Assembly: GCA_016929595.1 (NCBI GenBank)
Contig: JAFGIN010000086.1
Location: forward strand, 1-34,680
Direction: 5' to 3'
From: Chitinispirillaceae bacterium
GTDB lineage: Bacteria; Fibrobacterota; Chitinivibrionia; Chitinivibrionales; Chitinispirillaceae
DNA: 34,680 bases
Both the position numbers and the translations under genes were made by a program. Each line of letters starts with the position of its first letter. Within the stretch, counting starts at the first letter, position 1. Below, piece after piece: positions 1-9,942 of the stretch. The notes under the pieces were generated by a model. It was given only the letters and a program-made list of their open reading frames with translations. It did not search any database and had not been told where the DNA came from.

Positions 1-299
1 CATCGATTCGCATATCGCCTCACCCCACTTCGACTCAGCTCAGTGACCGCCTCGATCCCCCTCTCCATTGGAAAATGGAGAGGGGGATCGAGGCGGTGAG
101 GCGATTGCGTATTCTGCTGTATTTGAGTCATTTGTCAAAAATTTTGCTAACACCAACCAAATGCATACCCATAATTTCAAATTTGATCCTGCATATTCCA
201 GTGCAGGATTTTATTTAATCTGTAACTTTATTTCTCTTTTGGTATAAACTCTTCAGGGGTGCCCAATCGTTACCTTTTCGGTTACAGAATTCCAGCCAG
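1..299. other. non-coding stretch with hairpin, 3' side of the 1,727-aa gene
   Basis: No convincing coding sequence is seen. The stretch holds the strong inverted repeat at 47-96 (separate entry) and then AT-rich sequence up to the stop codon of the leftward gene. A second partial inverted match, 14-24 against 95-105, could form an alternative fold with the right arm. Confidence 0.6.
47..96. repeat. perfect 23-bp inverted repeat (hairpin)
   Basis: Arms 47-69 and 74-96 are exact reverse complements around a 4-base loop (GGAA). The arms are rich in C on the left and G on the right. There is no T-run directly after either arm, so a simple intrinsic terminator is not obvious. It lies about 200 bp beyond the stop of the leftward gene. 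It could be a REP/MITE-like palindrome or a transcript-end hairpin. Confidence 0.75.
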
Positions 300-3200
300 C
301 TATCTTACGTGTAAATACCTGCTCTGGACTCTATGGAGCCGTCGCTGAGCGGTATTATATGCTGATACCTGAATAATGTACGCTCCTGAAGCCAGCTTAC
401 CTGAAGTCCTCTGATTCCAGCTTGACCTGTTAACTTTCCCCGGTGTAAGATTACGATTGACTGTACTCCAGACACACTGCCCGAGCTGATTAATCACCAT
501 AACTTTTACAGCACTGACCCCGATATAGGGAACCGTATATTCAATGCCCAGAATATTCCCGGCAACAGATGAGATTTTTGTCACCCCGAACCGGACATTT
601 ACAAAGCTTTTTACCCACGAATTGAAATATGAAGTATCACCAACAAGCGCCCACCGATACGCACTCTCACGAGGGCCGAGCGTTAAGGAGAGACCTGATG
701 TCGTAACAGGCTCCAGTAGTCCATTTTCCGGATTGTAAAAGACACAACGCGAGGCACAATCAGATTTTGATGAAGTGACTGAATAGGAAATTGTTTTTGA
801 CTCAGTTCTGGAAGAATTTGAAAAATAAAGCGGAACGGAATATCCTGGTTCAGATCGATTAAAAACGTATGTCCCGTATGTTTTATTATCAGTAGAGTCA
901 AACAATCCCACCTTCAAATTACCGGGAACTGGCGGAGAAGGCAGTTTTGTTATACCTTCCCCATTTTGTCTGAATACACAATATACAGGCACAGTAATTT
1001 CATCTTTTGTCTGAGAATTGATTTTCAAATACCAGCTGTCATTCTGAGATTTTTTCTGAAGAGTGCCTTTCCCGGTTGAATAGGATACATCGATCGGGGG
1101 TATGATGAGTTCGATATTGTTACCCGATGCATTGTAAACAGTATAAGCACTTCCTTGTTTATTTTTCAATGTAATATCAGCAATTGACTGATCTGAACCC
1201 AAAACCGGATAATACACTGTCTGAAACTGGAGCGAAGTTGTATCAACAAATCTGAAAAACCAGAGGGAGTCCCGCATCTCATCTGCTATTCCGGAGGCAC
1301 TGAAAATATCAATCAATGGAACGTTTATCTTCTGGAATGGTATACCGAAATCTACCCATTGCCCTGCAGGTACCTTGATCCTGAACGGTTTTTTAATGGA
1401 GACCGTGTTTCCTGCACCCAGATCGAAAGGCTTGCCATTTCTCCTCTTCATCCAGAATACTTTCCCGGGGACGACATCGAAAATGTCTGCCTTATCTTTA
1501 CCATATTGAACATATCCGGCTTTACCGTCGTCATCATTATACCAGTTAAAGATTCTGAATCTGATGCTGTCATATTTCCATTCTTTGCCATCGCAAAGGT
1601 CCAGAAACGCATGCTCAGCTGATGAACTGTCCAGAATTGTGGTTGTTGTTATGGGAACCCACCTTTCATCAGAAAACGAAACCGGGTTTTTAGTGACTTT
1701 TACCGTGCGAGATAAATCCTTCGAAAGGGTATGCGTATAATCGGTTACTCTTAATATAACTCTGAAGCTGTTCGAATTATCATCAGTCCTGACGCTATGG
1801 ATTCGGCTGTATAATGGTGTATTCAGAGGAATTACTTCATAAGAAACCGGCGACTGATCTATTGGTCCACATTTTAGAGAACATAACGCATTGGAAATGT
1901 TATCTTTGACAACTATCTTGTAGATGAACTCTTTGCCAGCGGTAACAGGAGCATCATCGTATTCAATTTCGACTTCAGGCGCAACTGTATCGAGCATAAG
2001 TACATGAATATTCTTTCTGAAATCAGCACTTTCGTACGGAAAGCTCGAAAAAACCATCCTGGACTCAGAATCGACTTCAATCCGGGGAACTACATGCCAT
2101 CCCTTATTTTTGTACACATACAAATAGAGATCCTTACTGCTGTATCCATTGGGAATATTTCCATATCTGACTCCGATTTCAATATCTGAAGTCCTGTCAG
2201 CATTCCTGAATCTGAATGGAGTGCCGATTATTATAAAACCTTTTCCGCTATCGGCAATAGTATCCTGTAAAACCTGATCTTTGGAAACAATACTGGTTAG
2301 ATTCCAGTTATTTCCCTTTCTGACAAGAATCGTCCGATTCAGCACATATATACTGTCCTGGTCGGGATCAAAAAAAGCGATATCTTCCCACTTTGCAAAC
2401 GGGATAAGAATTTTCGATTTTGCGGCCTCAGATGATTCTGACCAGAGTGCATTTTCTTTTCTCAAAAACATCGAAACAAAATACGTTTTACCAAAAGATT
2501 TACTTTTATCCCATTTTATATTTGTCACGTTTTCACTGTTAAAATTAACGTTTTCAATAATTGTGTCTCCGACAGATGGACCATCTTCAGGATATTTGTC
2601 AACAGAAAAACAGATGGCTGCCTGAACAGGTCCGGATTCCATACTACTGCGATCGGCAGTCCACCGCACAACAAACATGTTTGTAGTGGTATCGAATTTT
2701 AATCCATTAATTTTAATCGTATTTGCAATTCTCTGTGTATCGATAGGTGCCAACGTTTTGGAACTGGTTGAAGATGTAACTGTAATGGATGACCAGAGGT
2801 CATCTTTTTTTATCTGAGCGGCAAAATAGTAAAGTGTGCCTGATTCCAGACTGGTAACACGATAGGTCCTTTCATCTCCCCCCAGTTTCACTCTCTGGTA
2901 TTGCAGCGTATCCGGATTATATTTCAAAGGAATCTGAGTTTTGCCATACCAGATACAAATACTGTCAATACTTTCAGTTGGCAAAAGTGTCCAGGCAAGT
3001 TTTACAGCGTTTGCATATGCTGTATCGACGTTGTGGCTGCTGATGCTATTCCCGGGCCGTTTAATACCAACCGTTAACGATTTTGTTACTGTATCGCTGA
3101 CATTTCCAAGTATTGCACGTAACCAGACACTAAAAGTAATTGCCTGAGGATCGTTAAGAAAATCACTATTGACATAAAGCTTTCCTGCCGAATCACCGGT

Positions 3201-5483
3201 TAAAAAGTTGTCTTTACGGATTGTATCATTAACAAATCCGATAGCTGCATTACCATACCTGACAATGAGATATTGGATGCTATCGCGTGCACTGCCAACG
3301 GGTATATTCGTAAAATTAACTTTTACAGTATCACTCAGTGGGACATAAGCGCATTCGAGTTTAATCGGATTGGCTATTTTTTTCTGACTGCACGAACTCA
3401 CGGCTGTACCGTTAGCTTTTTCTCCAACCAGAGTAGTGTCAGGATTCAACCAGGACAGTACCGGTACGAAATAATTGAAATAACAATTATCGGACAGTTT
3501 CTGCAATACCAGCAACGTATCGAAGGTATCCTGATCTTTCGTAAAGCGAGACATCGGGATTTCGAATTGTAATGAACTATTTGATTTCATGACTGGATAA
3601 TCGCTGGTATCACACCAGAGAAACACAGTGTTCACATTGGGATTGGGAATAACTCCTGTAATTGTCTTTAAATTTTTAATGCCGATTTTAACGTGTTCCC
3701 GATCAATAAATTCGCCAGTCAATTGAAGGCGGCATCTGAGCTGGGAAGGATCCATAATTTTAACTGTTACAGCAACTGTGGTATCCATCCCGAATCCATT
3801 ACTTGCTACACAACGATACATTCCGGAATCACCCAGCACCGATGATGTTTTGTTAAACACCATTCCTGAACCAACACTATCAGATGCTGCAAGTCCATCT
3901 TTATACCATACATATTTTATCTGACCGCTTCCGGTCGCTTCTGTGGAAAAGGAAAATGCATCCCCCATTGTAGCTGTCAAATACTCCTGAGGTTCAGTTA
4001 TTATTTTTGCGCCTTCATTATCCTTAACTGTCAAAAGTATTTTCTTACTGCTCACCGATGTTCCGAGAATATTTTGTACGACACAATGGATAGAATCACC
4101 GTTATTATCCAGACTAATGCTCTTAAAGGTCAGCGTATCCTGTATTGCTGCCGCAATCGCAGTACCATTTCGATACCACTGGTAAGAAATATTACTTCCG
4201 GATGCCTTTACATAAAGAAAAAATGAATCATTTACAGTAACTATAGTATCAGACAGATCCTTCGCTATTACGGGCTTCTTCAGAACATTGAGAATTGCAA
4301 TCTTACTGGAATCTGTACCGCCATCATTGGAAACAACACAAAAATAAGCGGCCCCGCTGTCAGCAGATGCAGCCTTGATAATGAGCTTCGAAGAATCGCT
4401 GAGACTTGAGCTCGATCCGGATTTATACCATGAATATTTAAGCTCCACACCTGTAACGGTTACACTGAAAAATACTGTGGAATCCTCATTTACAACAACG
4501 GTATCCGGTTCATCGGTAATCTCGGGCTTAACAGGAGGATCAGGAATCCAGCAACCGATATCATTTGATGCCGATAACCGGACTCTGTTTCCTATATCAA
4601 CAGTTGGTGCTCCGGTCACAATTCCATTCTTTGCAGCAGGAGAACCGGAAGGGATCTTCCAGTCTGAAGGCCTGACCCGACCGGTTGCAACCACAAACTG
4701 GGGTGATCCACTCTGACATCCTTCGCCATAACCTGTCAAGCTACTTTCGGATGTTAAACAGAAGGTGGCATTGCTTTTCATTTTTGCTGTTGTGAAATAG
4801 GTCGAATTACCCGAGAAAATAGTGTTTCTGAAAAAGATCGCTGAATCCTGATTGGTAGCTTCAGCATTAAAAACCCTGGCATTGTTATCAAACGTACAAT
4901 TAACAAAAGCAACCTTTTTCCCGGCTCCGTAGGAATTAAACTTAATTATACCGCTGGCATATTTATTGTTGACAAACAGACAATTCTCAAAGAGATTTTG
5001 AACAGGGCTGGAAGATTCCAGAGAGATGAAATACTGAGTATAATCTTTTATCACACACCTTCGAAACGTTACTACATTGGCAGTGCTGGCAGATTTGAAT
5101 GAAGTATTTCCAATAAAATGTATCTTCTCAAAAGATAATTTACCCATTAGAAAATTATAGTAGTCCTGTCCAGTATGCTTTATCACGGGGAACGAATCGG
5201 GATTATCACACTCACCAATAAACAGTATCCCTCCTGAAGGCGCCCGATTATTAATGTACGATGACATTTCAAATGTATCAATATCATTATGCTTAAATAA
5301 GACGGTATCCGGCATCGTAGCAGTATTTGAATTGTAATGTAAAAGAAACGAATTCAATGAGTTGAAAATATCTGTGGCAACTGTAGCTTCTGCATCAATG
5401 GTAACGTTGGAAGCAAAAACGACAACATTGCAGAACAGAAGAAATGCCACAACACTTCTGAACTTACTGCCAGAATAGTCCAT
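300..5483 (-). CDS. very large secreted multidomain protein (beta-helix-like, Ig-like, Fn3-like, C-terminal sorting-like module)
   Basis: The 1,727-aa product begins with a signal peptide (a hydrophobic stretch at about residues 9-24, then FASN). Residues of about 30-290 are rich in short beta repeats with phrases such as FENCLFVNN and FVNCTFDNN, typical of right-handed beta-helix surface proteins. Three Ig-like domains follow at about 319-400, 403-487 and 493-577, each with a core Trp and a YxC-like strand. Fn3-like modules are likely around 800-1010. The last 90 or so residues (VMVINQLGQ ... LASGAYIIQV) resemble the Por/FlgD-like beta-sandwich modules at the C-termini of secreted proteins in Fibrobacterota and Bacteroidota. 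The ATG at 5483 is preceded by a GAGG-containing ribosome site. No catalytic motif is recognised. Adhesion or surface binding is an inference. It stands alone, with about 400 bp of non-coding sequence upstream. Confidence 0.85.
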   Translation of the reverse strand: MDYSGSKFRSVVAFLLFCNVVVFASNVTIDAEATVATDIFNSLNSFLLHYNSNTATMPDTVLFKHNDIDTFEMSSYINNRAPSGGILFIGECDNPDSFPVIKHTGQDYYNFLMGKLSFEKIHFIGNTSFKSASTANVVTFRRCVIKDYTQYFISLESSSPVQNLFENCLFVNNKYASGIIKFNSYGAGKKVAFVNCTFDNNARVFNAEATNQDSAIFFRNTIFSGNSTYFTTAKMKSNATFCLTSESSLTGYGEGCQSGSPQFVVATGRVRPSDWKIPSGSPAAKNGIVTGAPTVDIGNRVRLSASNDIGCWIPDPPVKPEITDEPDTVVVNEDSTVFFSVTVTGVELKYSWYKSGSSSSLSDSSKLIIKAASADSGAAYFCVVSNDGGTDSSKIAILNVLKKPVIAKDLSDTIVTVNDSFFLYVKASGSNISYQWYRNGTAIAAAIQDTLTFKSISLDNNGDSIHCVVQNILGTSVSSKKILLTVKDNEGAKIITEPQEYLTATMGDAFSFSTEATGSGQIKYVWYKDGLAASDSVGSGMVFNKTSSVLGDSGMYRCVASNGFGMDTTVAVTVKIMDPSQLRCRLQLTGEFIDREHVKIGIKNLKTITGVIPNPNVNTVFLWCDTSDYPVMKSNSSLQFEIPMSRFTKDQDTFDTLLVLQKLSDNCYFNYFVPVLSWLNPDTTLVGEKANGTAVSSCSQKKIANPIKLECAYVPLSDTVKVNFTNIPVGSARDSIQYLIVRYGNAAIGFVNDTIRKDNFLTGDSAGKLYVNSDFLNDPQAITFSVWLRAILGNVSDTVTKSLTVGIKRPGNSISSHNVDTAYANAVKLAWTLLPTESIDSICIWYGKTQIPLKYNPDTLQYQRVKLGGDERTYRVTSLESGTLYYFAAQIKKDDLWSSITVTSSTSSKTLAPIDTQRIANTIKINGLKFDTTTNMFVVRWTADRSSMESGPVQAAICFSVDKYPEDGPSVGDTIIENVNFNSENVTNIKWDKSKSFGKTYFVSMFLRKENALWSESSEAAKSKILIPFAKWEDIAFFDPDQDSIYVLNRTILVRKGNNWNLTSIVSKDQVLQDTIADSGKGFIIIGTPFRFRNADRTSDIEIGVRYGNIPNGYSSKDLYLYVYKNKGWHVVPRIEVDSESRMVFSSFPYESADFRKNIHVLMLDTVAPEVEIEYDDAPVTAGKEFIYKIVVKDNISNALCSLKCGPIDQSPVSYEVIPLNTPLYSRIHSVRTDDNSNSFRVILRVTDYTHTLSKDLSRTVKVTKNPVSFSDERWVPITTTTILDSSSAEHAFLDLCDGKEWKYDSIRFRIFNWYNDDDGKAGYVQYGKDKADIFDVVPGKVFWMKRRNGKPFDLGAGNTVSIKKPFRIKVPAGQWVDFGIPFQKINVPLIDIFSASGIADEMRDSLWFFRFVDTTSLQFQTVYYPVLGSDQSIADITLKNKQGSAYTVYNASGNNIELIIPPIDVSYSTGKGTLQKKSQNDSWYLKINSQTKDEITVPVYCVFRQNGEGITKLPSPPVPGNLKVGLFDSTDNKTYGTYVFNRSEPGYSVPLYFSNSSRTESKTISYSVTSSKSDCASRCVFYNPENGLLEPVTTSGLSLTLGPRESAYRWALVGDTSYFNSWVKSFVNVRFGVTKISSVAGNILGIEYTVPYIGVSAVKVMVINQLGQCVWSTVNRNLTPGKVNRSSWNQRTSGKLASGAYIIQVSAYNTAQRRLHRVQSRYLHVR

Positions 5484-5882
5484 ATAGCCTCTACTTAAAC
5501 GTTTTATTTAGCTCTGATTTTCTAATATGACTGTTTATCCTAAAAACCGCAGTAGCTTGACGCGAATAACGCGCAATCTATTGCATATAAAGATTTTCAG
5601 CTATTTCGGTCTTATCACCAATCGATAAAACCTTCAATAACTTCAAATCTTTCTGCATCAATATCTTGCGGTTCTTCATCGTCACCTGCTGTGATTTTTA
5701 GGATTAATATAAATTTAATTAAATTCATTGAAAATAGTTTTCTAAAGAAGGAAATAACAAAAATTGCGTATTCATTTCGGATACACCACTTATAAGTGTT
5801 ATTGCCTGGACGCTTCCCCTTATTGTATCACCTATTTCGTCGCAGATCAATATCTTAGTCACTAAAAATGTAATAAATACAT
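5484..5882. other. non-coding stretch between the Ig-like gene and rluD
   Basis: This AT-rich interval carries the promoter side of the leftward 1,727-aa gene and the 3' side of the leftward pseudouridine synthase. I see no clear terminator and no tRNA. A possible 37-codon leftward reading frame at 5615-5728 is listed as a finding, not as a gene, because no ribosome-binding site precedes it. Confidence 0.5.
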
Positions 5883-6905
5883 CTAAAACCAATCAACCTG
5901 CTCAGTAAAAAGGGTTCTGTTACCAAAACGGATACAAGCGTCTTCGAAATCCGATGGAAGTGGCGCTGTAATTGACAATTCCTCACCTGTTACCGGATGC
6001 GTCAGGGATAAAGAATATGCGTGAAGTGCCTGCCGATTGAAACATTTGAAAATTGAGTACGCAAATGGACGATCCATTGGCTCAATTTTATTTACCCGCT
6101 CCTTTCCTCCACCATAGAGGGTATCAGAAATGATTGGAAACCCCATAGCACTGCAATGTACCCTGATCTGATGCGTCCTGCCTGTATGGAGCAAAAACTT
6201 TGCGGCCAGTATTCCGGCTCTACGATCAACAACAAAATACTCTGTTTTAGACGGCTTCCCGGTAACCGATGGTGCGCGTTTTACAGGCTCCCGCCTGCTG
6301 CGCTCAAGAGGCAGATCAATTGTTCCATGCTGTTGAGATGTCTTTCCAACACAAAAACCGATATATTCTTTTCTCACCTTTCTGTTCATAAACGCCAAAG
6401 CAAGCCGCTCGTGAACCTGATTGTTTTTTGCTGCAATGATAACTCCAGATGTATCCTTATCCAGTCGGTGAACGATTCCCGGCCTGTCGCAGGTAAAACC
6501 ATCAGAAAGATTTTTACAATGATACGCAAGCGCGTTAACCAGTGTCCCATCATGTACACCGGAACCAGGATGGACCACAAGACCACAACGCTTGTTTACC
6601 GCAATTAAAAATTCATCTTCAAAGAGAATATCAAGGGGCATCTCCTGAGCAACCGGTGCAATCCCGACAGGTTTAAAGCCACAAAAAGAGATCTCTACCA
6701 CATCATTAAATGCAACAGTTACCTTCTTCCTTACGGGCGTGCCATTTATTGTAACTTGCTCTGCGGCAATTATTTTCTGAATCTGTGCGCGTGAAATCTC
6801 CCGAAGCATTTCTGAGAGATACACATCCAGACGTTTTCCACTGTGTGATTCTGTTACCAGAAATGTATGATCACCGGAAATTGTATGAGTAATTTTTTCA
6901 GACAT
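5883..6905 (-). CDS. rluD: RluD-type 23S rRNA pseudouridine synthase (RluA family)
   Basis: The 340-aa protein converts uridines to pseudouridine in structured RNA. RluD enzymes act on helix 69 of 23S rRNA. The N-terminus (about residues 22-80) is an S4 RNA-binding domain. The catalytic domain has the RluA-family signature HRLDKDTSG at 146-154, in which Asp149 is the expected nucleophile, and the later motif TGRTHQIRVH. Length and order fit RluD/RluC-type enzymes. Without alignment, RluD cannot be separated with certainty from RluC or other RluA paralogues. The gene is divergent from the prenyltransferase gene, with 55 bp between the starts, so the two promoters must overlap. Confidence 0.9.
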   Translation of the reverse strand: MSEKITHTISGDHTFLVTESHSGKRLDVYLSEMLREISRAQIQKIIAAEQVTINGTPVRKKVTVAFNDVVEISFCGFKPVGIAPVAQEMPLDILFEDEFLIAVNKRCGLVVHPGSGVHDGTLVNALAYHCKNLSDGFTCDRPGIVHRLDKDTSGVIIAAKNNQVHERLALAFMNRKVRKEYIGFCVGKTSQQHGTIDLPLERSRREPVKRAPSVTGKPSKTEYFVVDRRAGILAAKFLLHTGRTHQIRVHCSAMGFPIISDTLYGGGKERVNKIEPMDRPFAYSIFKCFNRQALHAYSLSLTHPVTGEELSITAPLPSDFEDACIRFGNRTLFTEQVDWF

Positions 6906-6960
6906 AGTGTTAATCAGCCAAATAAAAAAGTGTCCAAGTGTTTAAAAATACTATATTGGA

Positions 6961-7848
6961 ATGAATTTAATGTATATCATAGACCACAAGCGCTATAAAA
7001 TGATAAAAACAATTTCCCCTTATTTGAAGATTATCAGGATCAAAAACGCCCTGATGGCCGCGAGTGCTGTTATGCTGGGGTTCTGGATATCCGGTGTACC
7101 TTTTCACCTCTACACCCTGCTGCTCCTGATAATGGCTGCGGTGGCTGCAATCGGTTTCGGTAATGTTATCAATGATATTCTTGATATAAAGACCGACCGT
7201 ATAAGCCATCCGGAGCGTCCTCTTCCAAAAGGCGAAATTTCATCCAGATCCGCAATCATATACGCAATATCCCTGTGCGGTATTGCAATCGCAAGTTCAT
7301 ACTTTGTTTCAAAGATTCATCTGATCGCTACACTCACCCCGATTCTACTCCTTGTTATTTACGCTTTTTTCCTTAAGGGTACTCCTCTTACAGGCAATAT
7401 TCTGGTGGGAATTCTTGTTGCGTATCCTCTGATCTATGGCGGATTCAACGGACCAGACTTTAATCACCTTATTATTCCTGCCCTGTCTGCATTTTTACTA
7501 AACCTTCCCAGAGAAATAATAAAGGATCTGCACGATAAAGAGGGTGATATGGCTTCAGGAATAGTCACCAGCGCTTCTTTACCAGGATGGCTGCTACACT
7601 TTTTCCTGATTTCAAGCAGTGTTCTATACCTTTCAATTATTTTTTTACCTGTGTGGCTACATCATTTTGGCAAAGTCTATCTTATTGTATGCCTCTTCTG
7701 TGCACTGCCAATTCATATCATACGATCTGTCAAATTGATCAAGTCGGACAGATCCACTAAAACATTTGCTGCTATTGCATCCCTTTACAAGGTAGAGATG
7801 TTTGCCGGTCTGATTGCAATGCTTCTTGATAAGCTTTACAAATTTTAA
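6961..7848 (+). CDS. UbiA-family prenyltransferase, DGGGP synthase-like
   Basis: The 295-aa product is a polytopic membrane protein of the UbiA superfamily. It shows both prenyl-diphosphate/Mg-binding motifs: NDxxDxxxD at residues 71-79, followed by RISHPERPLPKG, and DxxDxxxD at 189-196 (DLHDKEGD). The first motif with its HPERPLPKG tail is characteristic of geranylgeranylglycerol-phosphate geranylgeranyltransferases, which make the second ether bond of archaeal-type lipids and have bacterial homologues in Bacteroidota and relatives. The substrate in this organism is therefore inferred, not shown. Related UbiA enzymes act on quinone or chlorophyll precursors. The start is uncertain: the ATG at 7000 (residue 14) would also give a plausible N-terminus. 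The gene ends just before a bidirectional terminator shared with rpsA. Confidence 0.85.
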   Translation: MNLMYIIDHKRYKMIKTISPYLKIIRIKNALMAASAVMLGFWISGVPFHLYTLLLLIMAAVAAIGFGNVINDILDIKTDRISHPERPLPKGEISSRSAIIYAISLCGIAIASSYFVSKIHLIATLTPILLLVIYAFFLKGTPLTGNILVGILVAYPLIYGGFNGPDFNHLIIPALSAFLLNLPREIIKDLHDKEGDMASGIVTSASLPGWLLHFFLISSSVLYLSIIFLPVWLHHFGKVYLIVCLFCALPIHIIRSVKLIKSDRSTKTFAAIASLYKVEMFAGLIAMLLDKLYKF

Positions 7849-7862
7849 AACATATGAATAAA

Positions 7863-7893
7863 AAAAGTGTGACGTTTTTGACGTCACACTTTT
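7863..7893. terminator. bidirectional intrinsic terminator between the UbiA gene and rpsA
   Basis: Thirteen-base perfect arms (7863-7875 and 7881-7893) enclose a 5-base loop. The stem core GTGTGACGT is flanked by A-runs on the left and T-runs on the right, so a U-tract follows the hairpin on both strands. It lies between the convergent stop codons at 7848 and 7922. Confidence 0.9.
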
Positions 7894-7921
7894 ATATCTC
7901 AAACATTGTAAAGAACCTGAA

Positions 7922-9760
7922 TTATTCAGACTGTGCTTCAGATTCTTCTGAACCGGAAGCATCAGCGCCTTCAGCGCCTTCAGCACCAGCCTCACCATCT
8001 TCATCATTTTTCCTGGCTTTCGCCTTTGATGGTTTTGGATCTGCCGCTTTTACCGGAAACATCTGAACATATTCTTCCCAGAGACTCTCCTCTTTATCTT
8101 TGAAATATTCAGAGATACTGAGTACAATTTTTCTTCCTTCGAGATCAAACTCAACTACTTTTGCCGGAGTCTTATCCCCGACATTGTAGATTTTTGACGG
8201 TTGATTTACATCCTGTCCGAGCTGATTCAGAGGGATGAACCCTTCAATATTGTTTGATAAATTAACTACAACACCTCTGTCGAGGATACGTGCGATTTCA
8301 CAACCTTCAATTTCAGTCCCGACAAGGTATTCCTTTGCAAGATCATCCCACGGATCTTCAGTGAGCTGCTTGATTCCAAGAGAGATACGACGTTTTTCCT
8401 GATCGATATCCAGGATCTTGACTTCTACAGTGTCGCCTTTTTTCAGCATTTCTCCGGGATGATTGATCTTGCGGGTCCATGACATATCGGAAATATGAAT
8501 CAAACCATCAACACCTTCCTTGAGTTCGATGAACGCGCCAAAAGCTGCGATGTTACGAACTTTACCCTTAACAATCGTGTTAAGAGGGAATTCGTTGGGA
8601 ACTTTTTCCCACGGATCCGGTTCGAGCTGTTTGAATCCAAGAGAGATCTTCTGGTTTTCCTTGTCAATTTTAAGCACAACAGCCTCTACGATATCGCCGA
8701 TACCAACGATCTTTGAAGGATGTTTGATGTGCTGTGTCCATGACATTTCTGAAATATGAATAAGTCCCTCGATACCTTTTTCAAGTTCCATGAACGCACC
8801 GTAATCGGTGATCGAAACGATCTTTCCTCTGACCCGTGCACCTTCAGGAAATTTCTCCTCGATACCTTTCCAGGGATGTTCGGAGAGCTGCTTGAGACCA
8901 AGAGATATACGTTCCTTGTTTTCATTGAAATCGAGAACTTTAACATTGAGCTTGTCACCAATAGCAACAATTTCTGATGGATGGTTGACACGACCCCAAG
9001 ACATATCGGTAATATGAAGCAGGCCATCAACACCACCAAGATCGATAAATGCACCAAAATCGGTGATATTCTTGACAGTACCTTCACGTGTCTGTCCTTT
9101 TTCAAGTTCCGTAAGAATCTTCTCGCGCATCTGAGAACGATCTTCTTCAAGAATGACCCTGCGGGACACGACGATATTTCGACGTGCTTTATTTACTTTT
9201 ATAACGCGAAACCGGAATGACTGTCCAATGATAGCATCCATATCGGGGATCTGACGAAGATCGATCTGTGATCCCGGAAGGAACGCATCAACACCAAAAA
9301 GGTCAACAACAACTCCGCCTTTGATCCTGCGAAGAAGTCTTCCCTCAACGGTTTCAACGTCTTCGTATGCTTTATAAATACGATCCCATACTTTAAGAAA
9401 ATCCGCTCTTGATTTCGAAAGAATTATCTGTCCTTCACTGTCTTCGACCTGTTCGAGAAACACATCGATCTCATCACCGGGCTTGAACTCGTGAACATTT
9501 TTAAATTCTGAAATGGGGATAATACCTTCAGACTTGAAGTTAACATCGACAATAACTTCTTTATCATTGATTCGCAGAATCCTTCCGCGTACAACCTGAC
9601 CTTCTTCGATGCCTTCAAGAGATTTATTGTATTCCTTGAGAATCTCCTGCACCTGGCCTGGTTTGTAAAAACTTTCTTCAAAATCAGAAAGATCGATTTC
9701 ATTTCCTGTTGAATCATAACCTTTCGGGGCTATTTTTTGTTCGACCGATGAATCTGACAT
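7922..9760 (-). CDS. rpsA: 30S ribosomal protein S1
   Basis: The 612-aa product binds mRNA on the small ribosomal subunit and supports translation initiation. Six S1 (OB-fold) repeats are visible. The middle ones carry the classic phrases DFGAFIDL/DGLLHITDMSW, DYGAFMEL/GLIHISEMSW and AFGAFIEL/DGLIHISDMSW. The first two and the last are more divergent, as usual for S1. The last 35 or so residues form a low-complexity Lys-then-Glu/Ala/Gly-rich tail. The ATG at 9760 is preceded by AGGAGT, a good ribosome-binding site. The gene follows cmk on the same strand with a 182-bp gap, the widely conserved cmk-rpsA arrangement. Confidence 0.97.
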   Translation of the reverse strand: MSDSSVEQKIAPKGYDSTGNEIDLSDFEESFYKPGQVQEILKEYNKSLEGIEEGQVVRGRILRINDKEVIVDVNFKSEGIIPISEFKNVHEFKPGDEIDVFLEQVEDSEGQIILSKSRADFLKVWDRIYKAYEDVETVEGRLLRRIKGGVVVDLFGVDAFLPGSQIDLRQIPDMDAIIGQSFRFRVIKVNKARRNIVVSRRVILEEDRSQMREKILTELEKGQTREGTVKNITDFGAFIDLGGVDGLLHITDMSWGRVNHPSEIVAIGDKLNVKVLDFNENKERISLGLKQLSEHPWKGIEEKFPEGARVRGKIVSITDYGAFMELEKGIEGLIHISEMSWTQHIKHPSKIVGIGDIVEAVVLKIDKENQKISLGFKQLEPDPWEKVPNEFPLNTIVKGKVRNIAAFGAFIELKEGVDGLIHISDMSWTRKINHPGEMLKKGDTVEVKILDIDQEKRRISLGIKQLTEDPWDDLAKEYLVGTEIEGCEIARILDRGVVVNLSNNIEGFIPLNQLGQDVNQPSKIYNVGDKTPAKVVEFDLEGRKIVLSISEYFKDKEESLWEEYVQMFPVKAADPKPSKAKARKNDEDGEAGAEGAEGADASGSEESEAQSE

Positions 9761-9942
9761 AGTGTTAGGACTCCTGTAAATTGGGTTAAGGTTTAATACT
9801 TTTGTTTATAAATGTCCCATTATCATTAAAAGGACTGTTAATACCATTTATCTTAAAGCAATAATTGTACAAAACATTACCACCGCTCACCCTGATCCCG
9901 CGCCCGGGACAAAAGGCGTATAAAACACGAATTGTACCTTAT

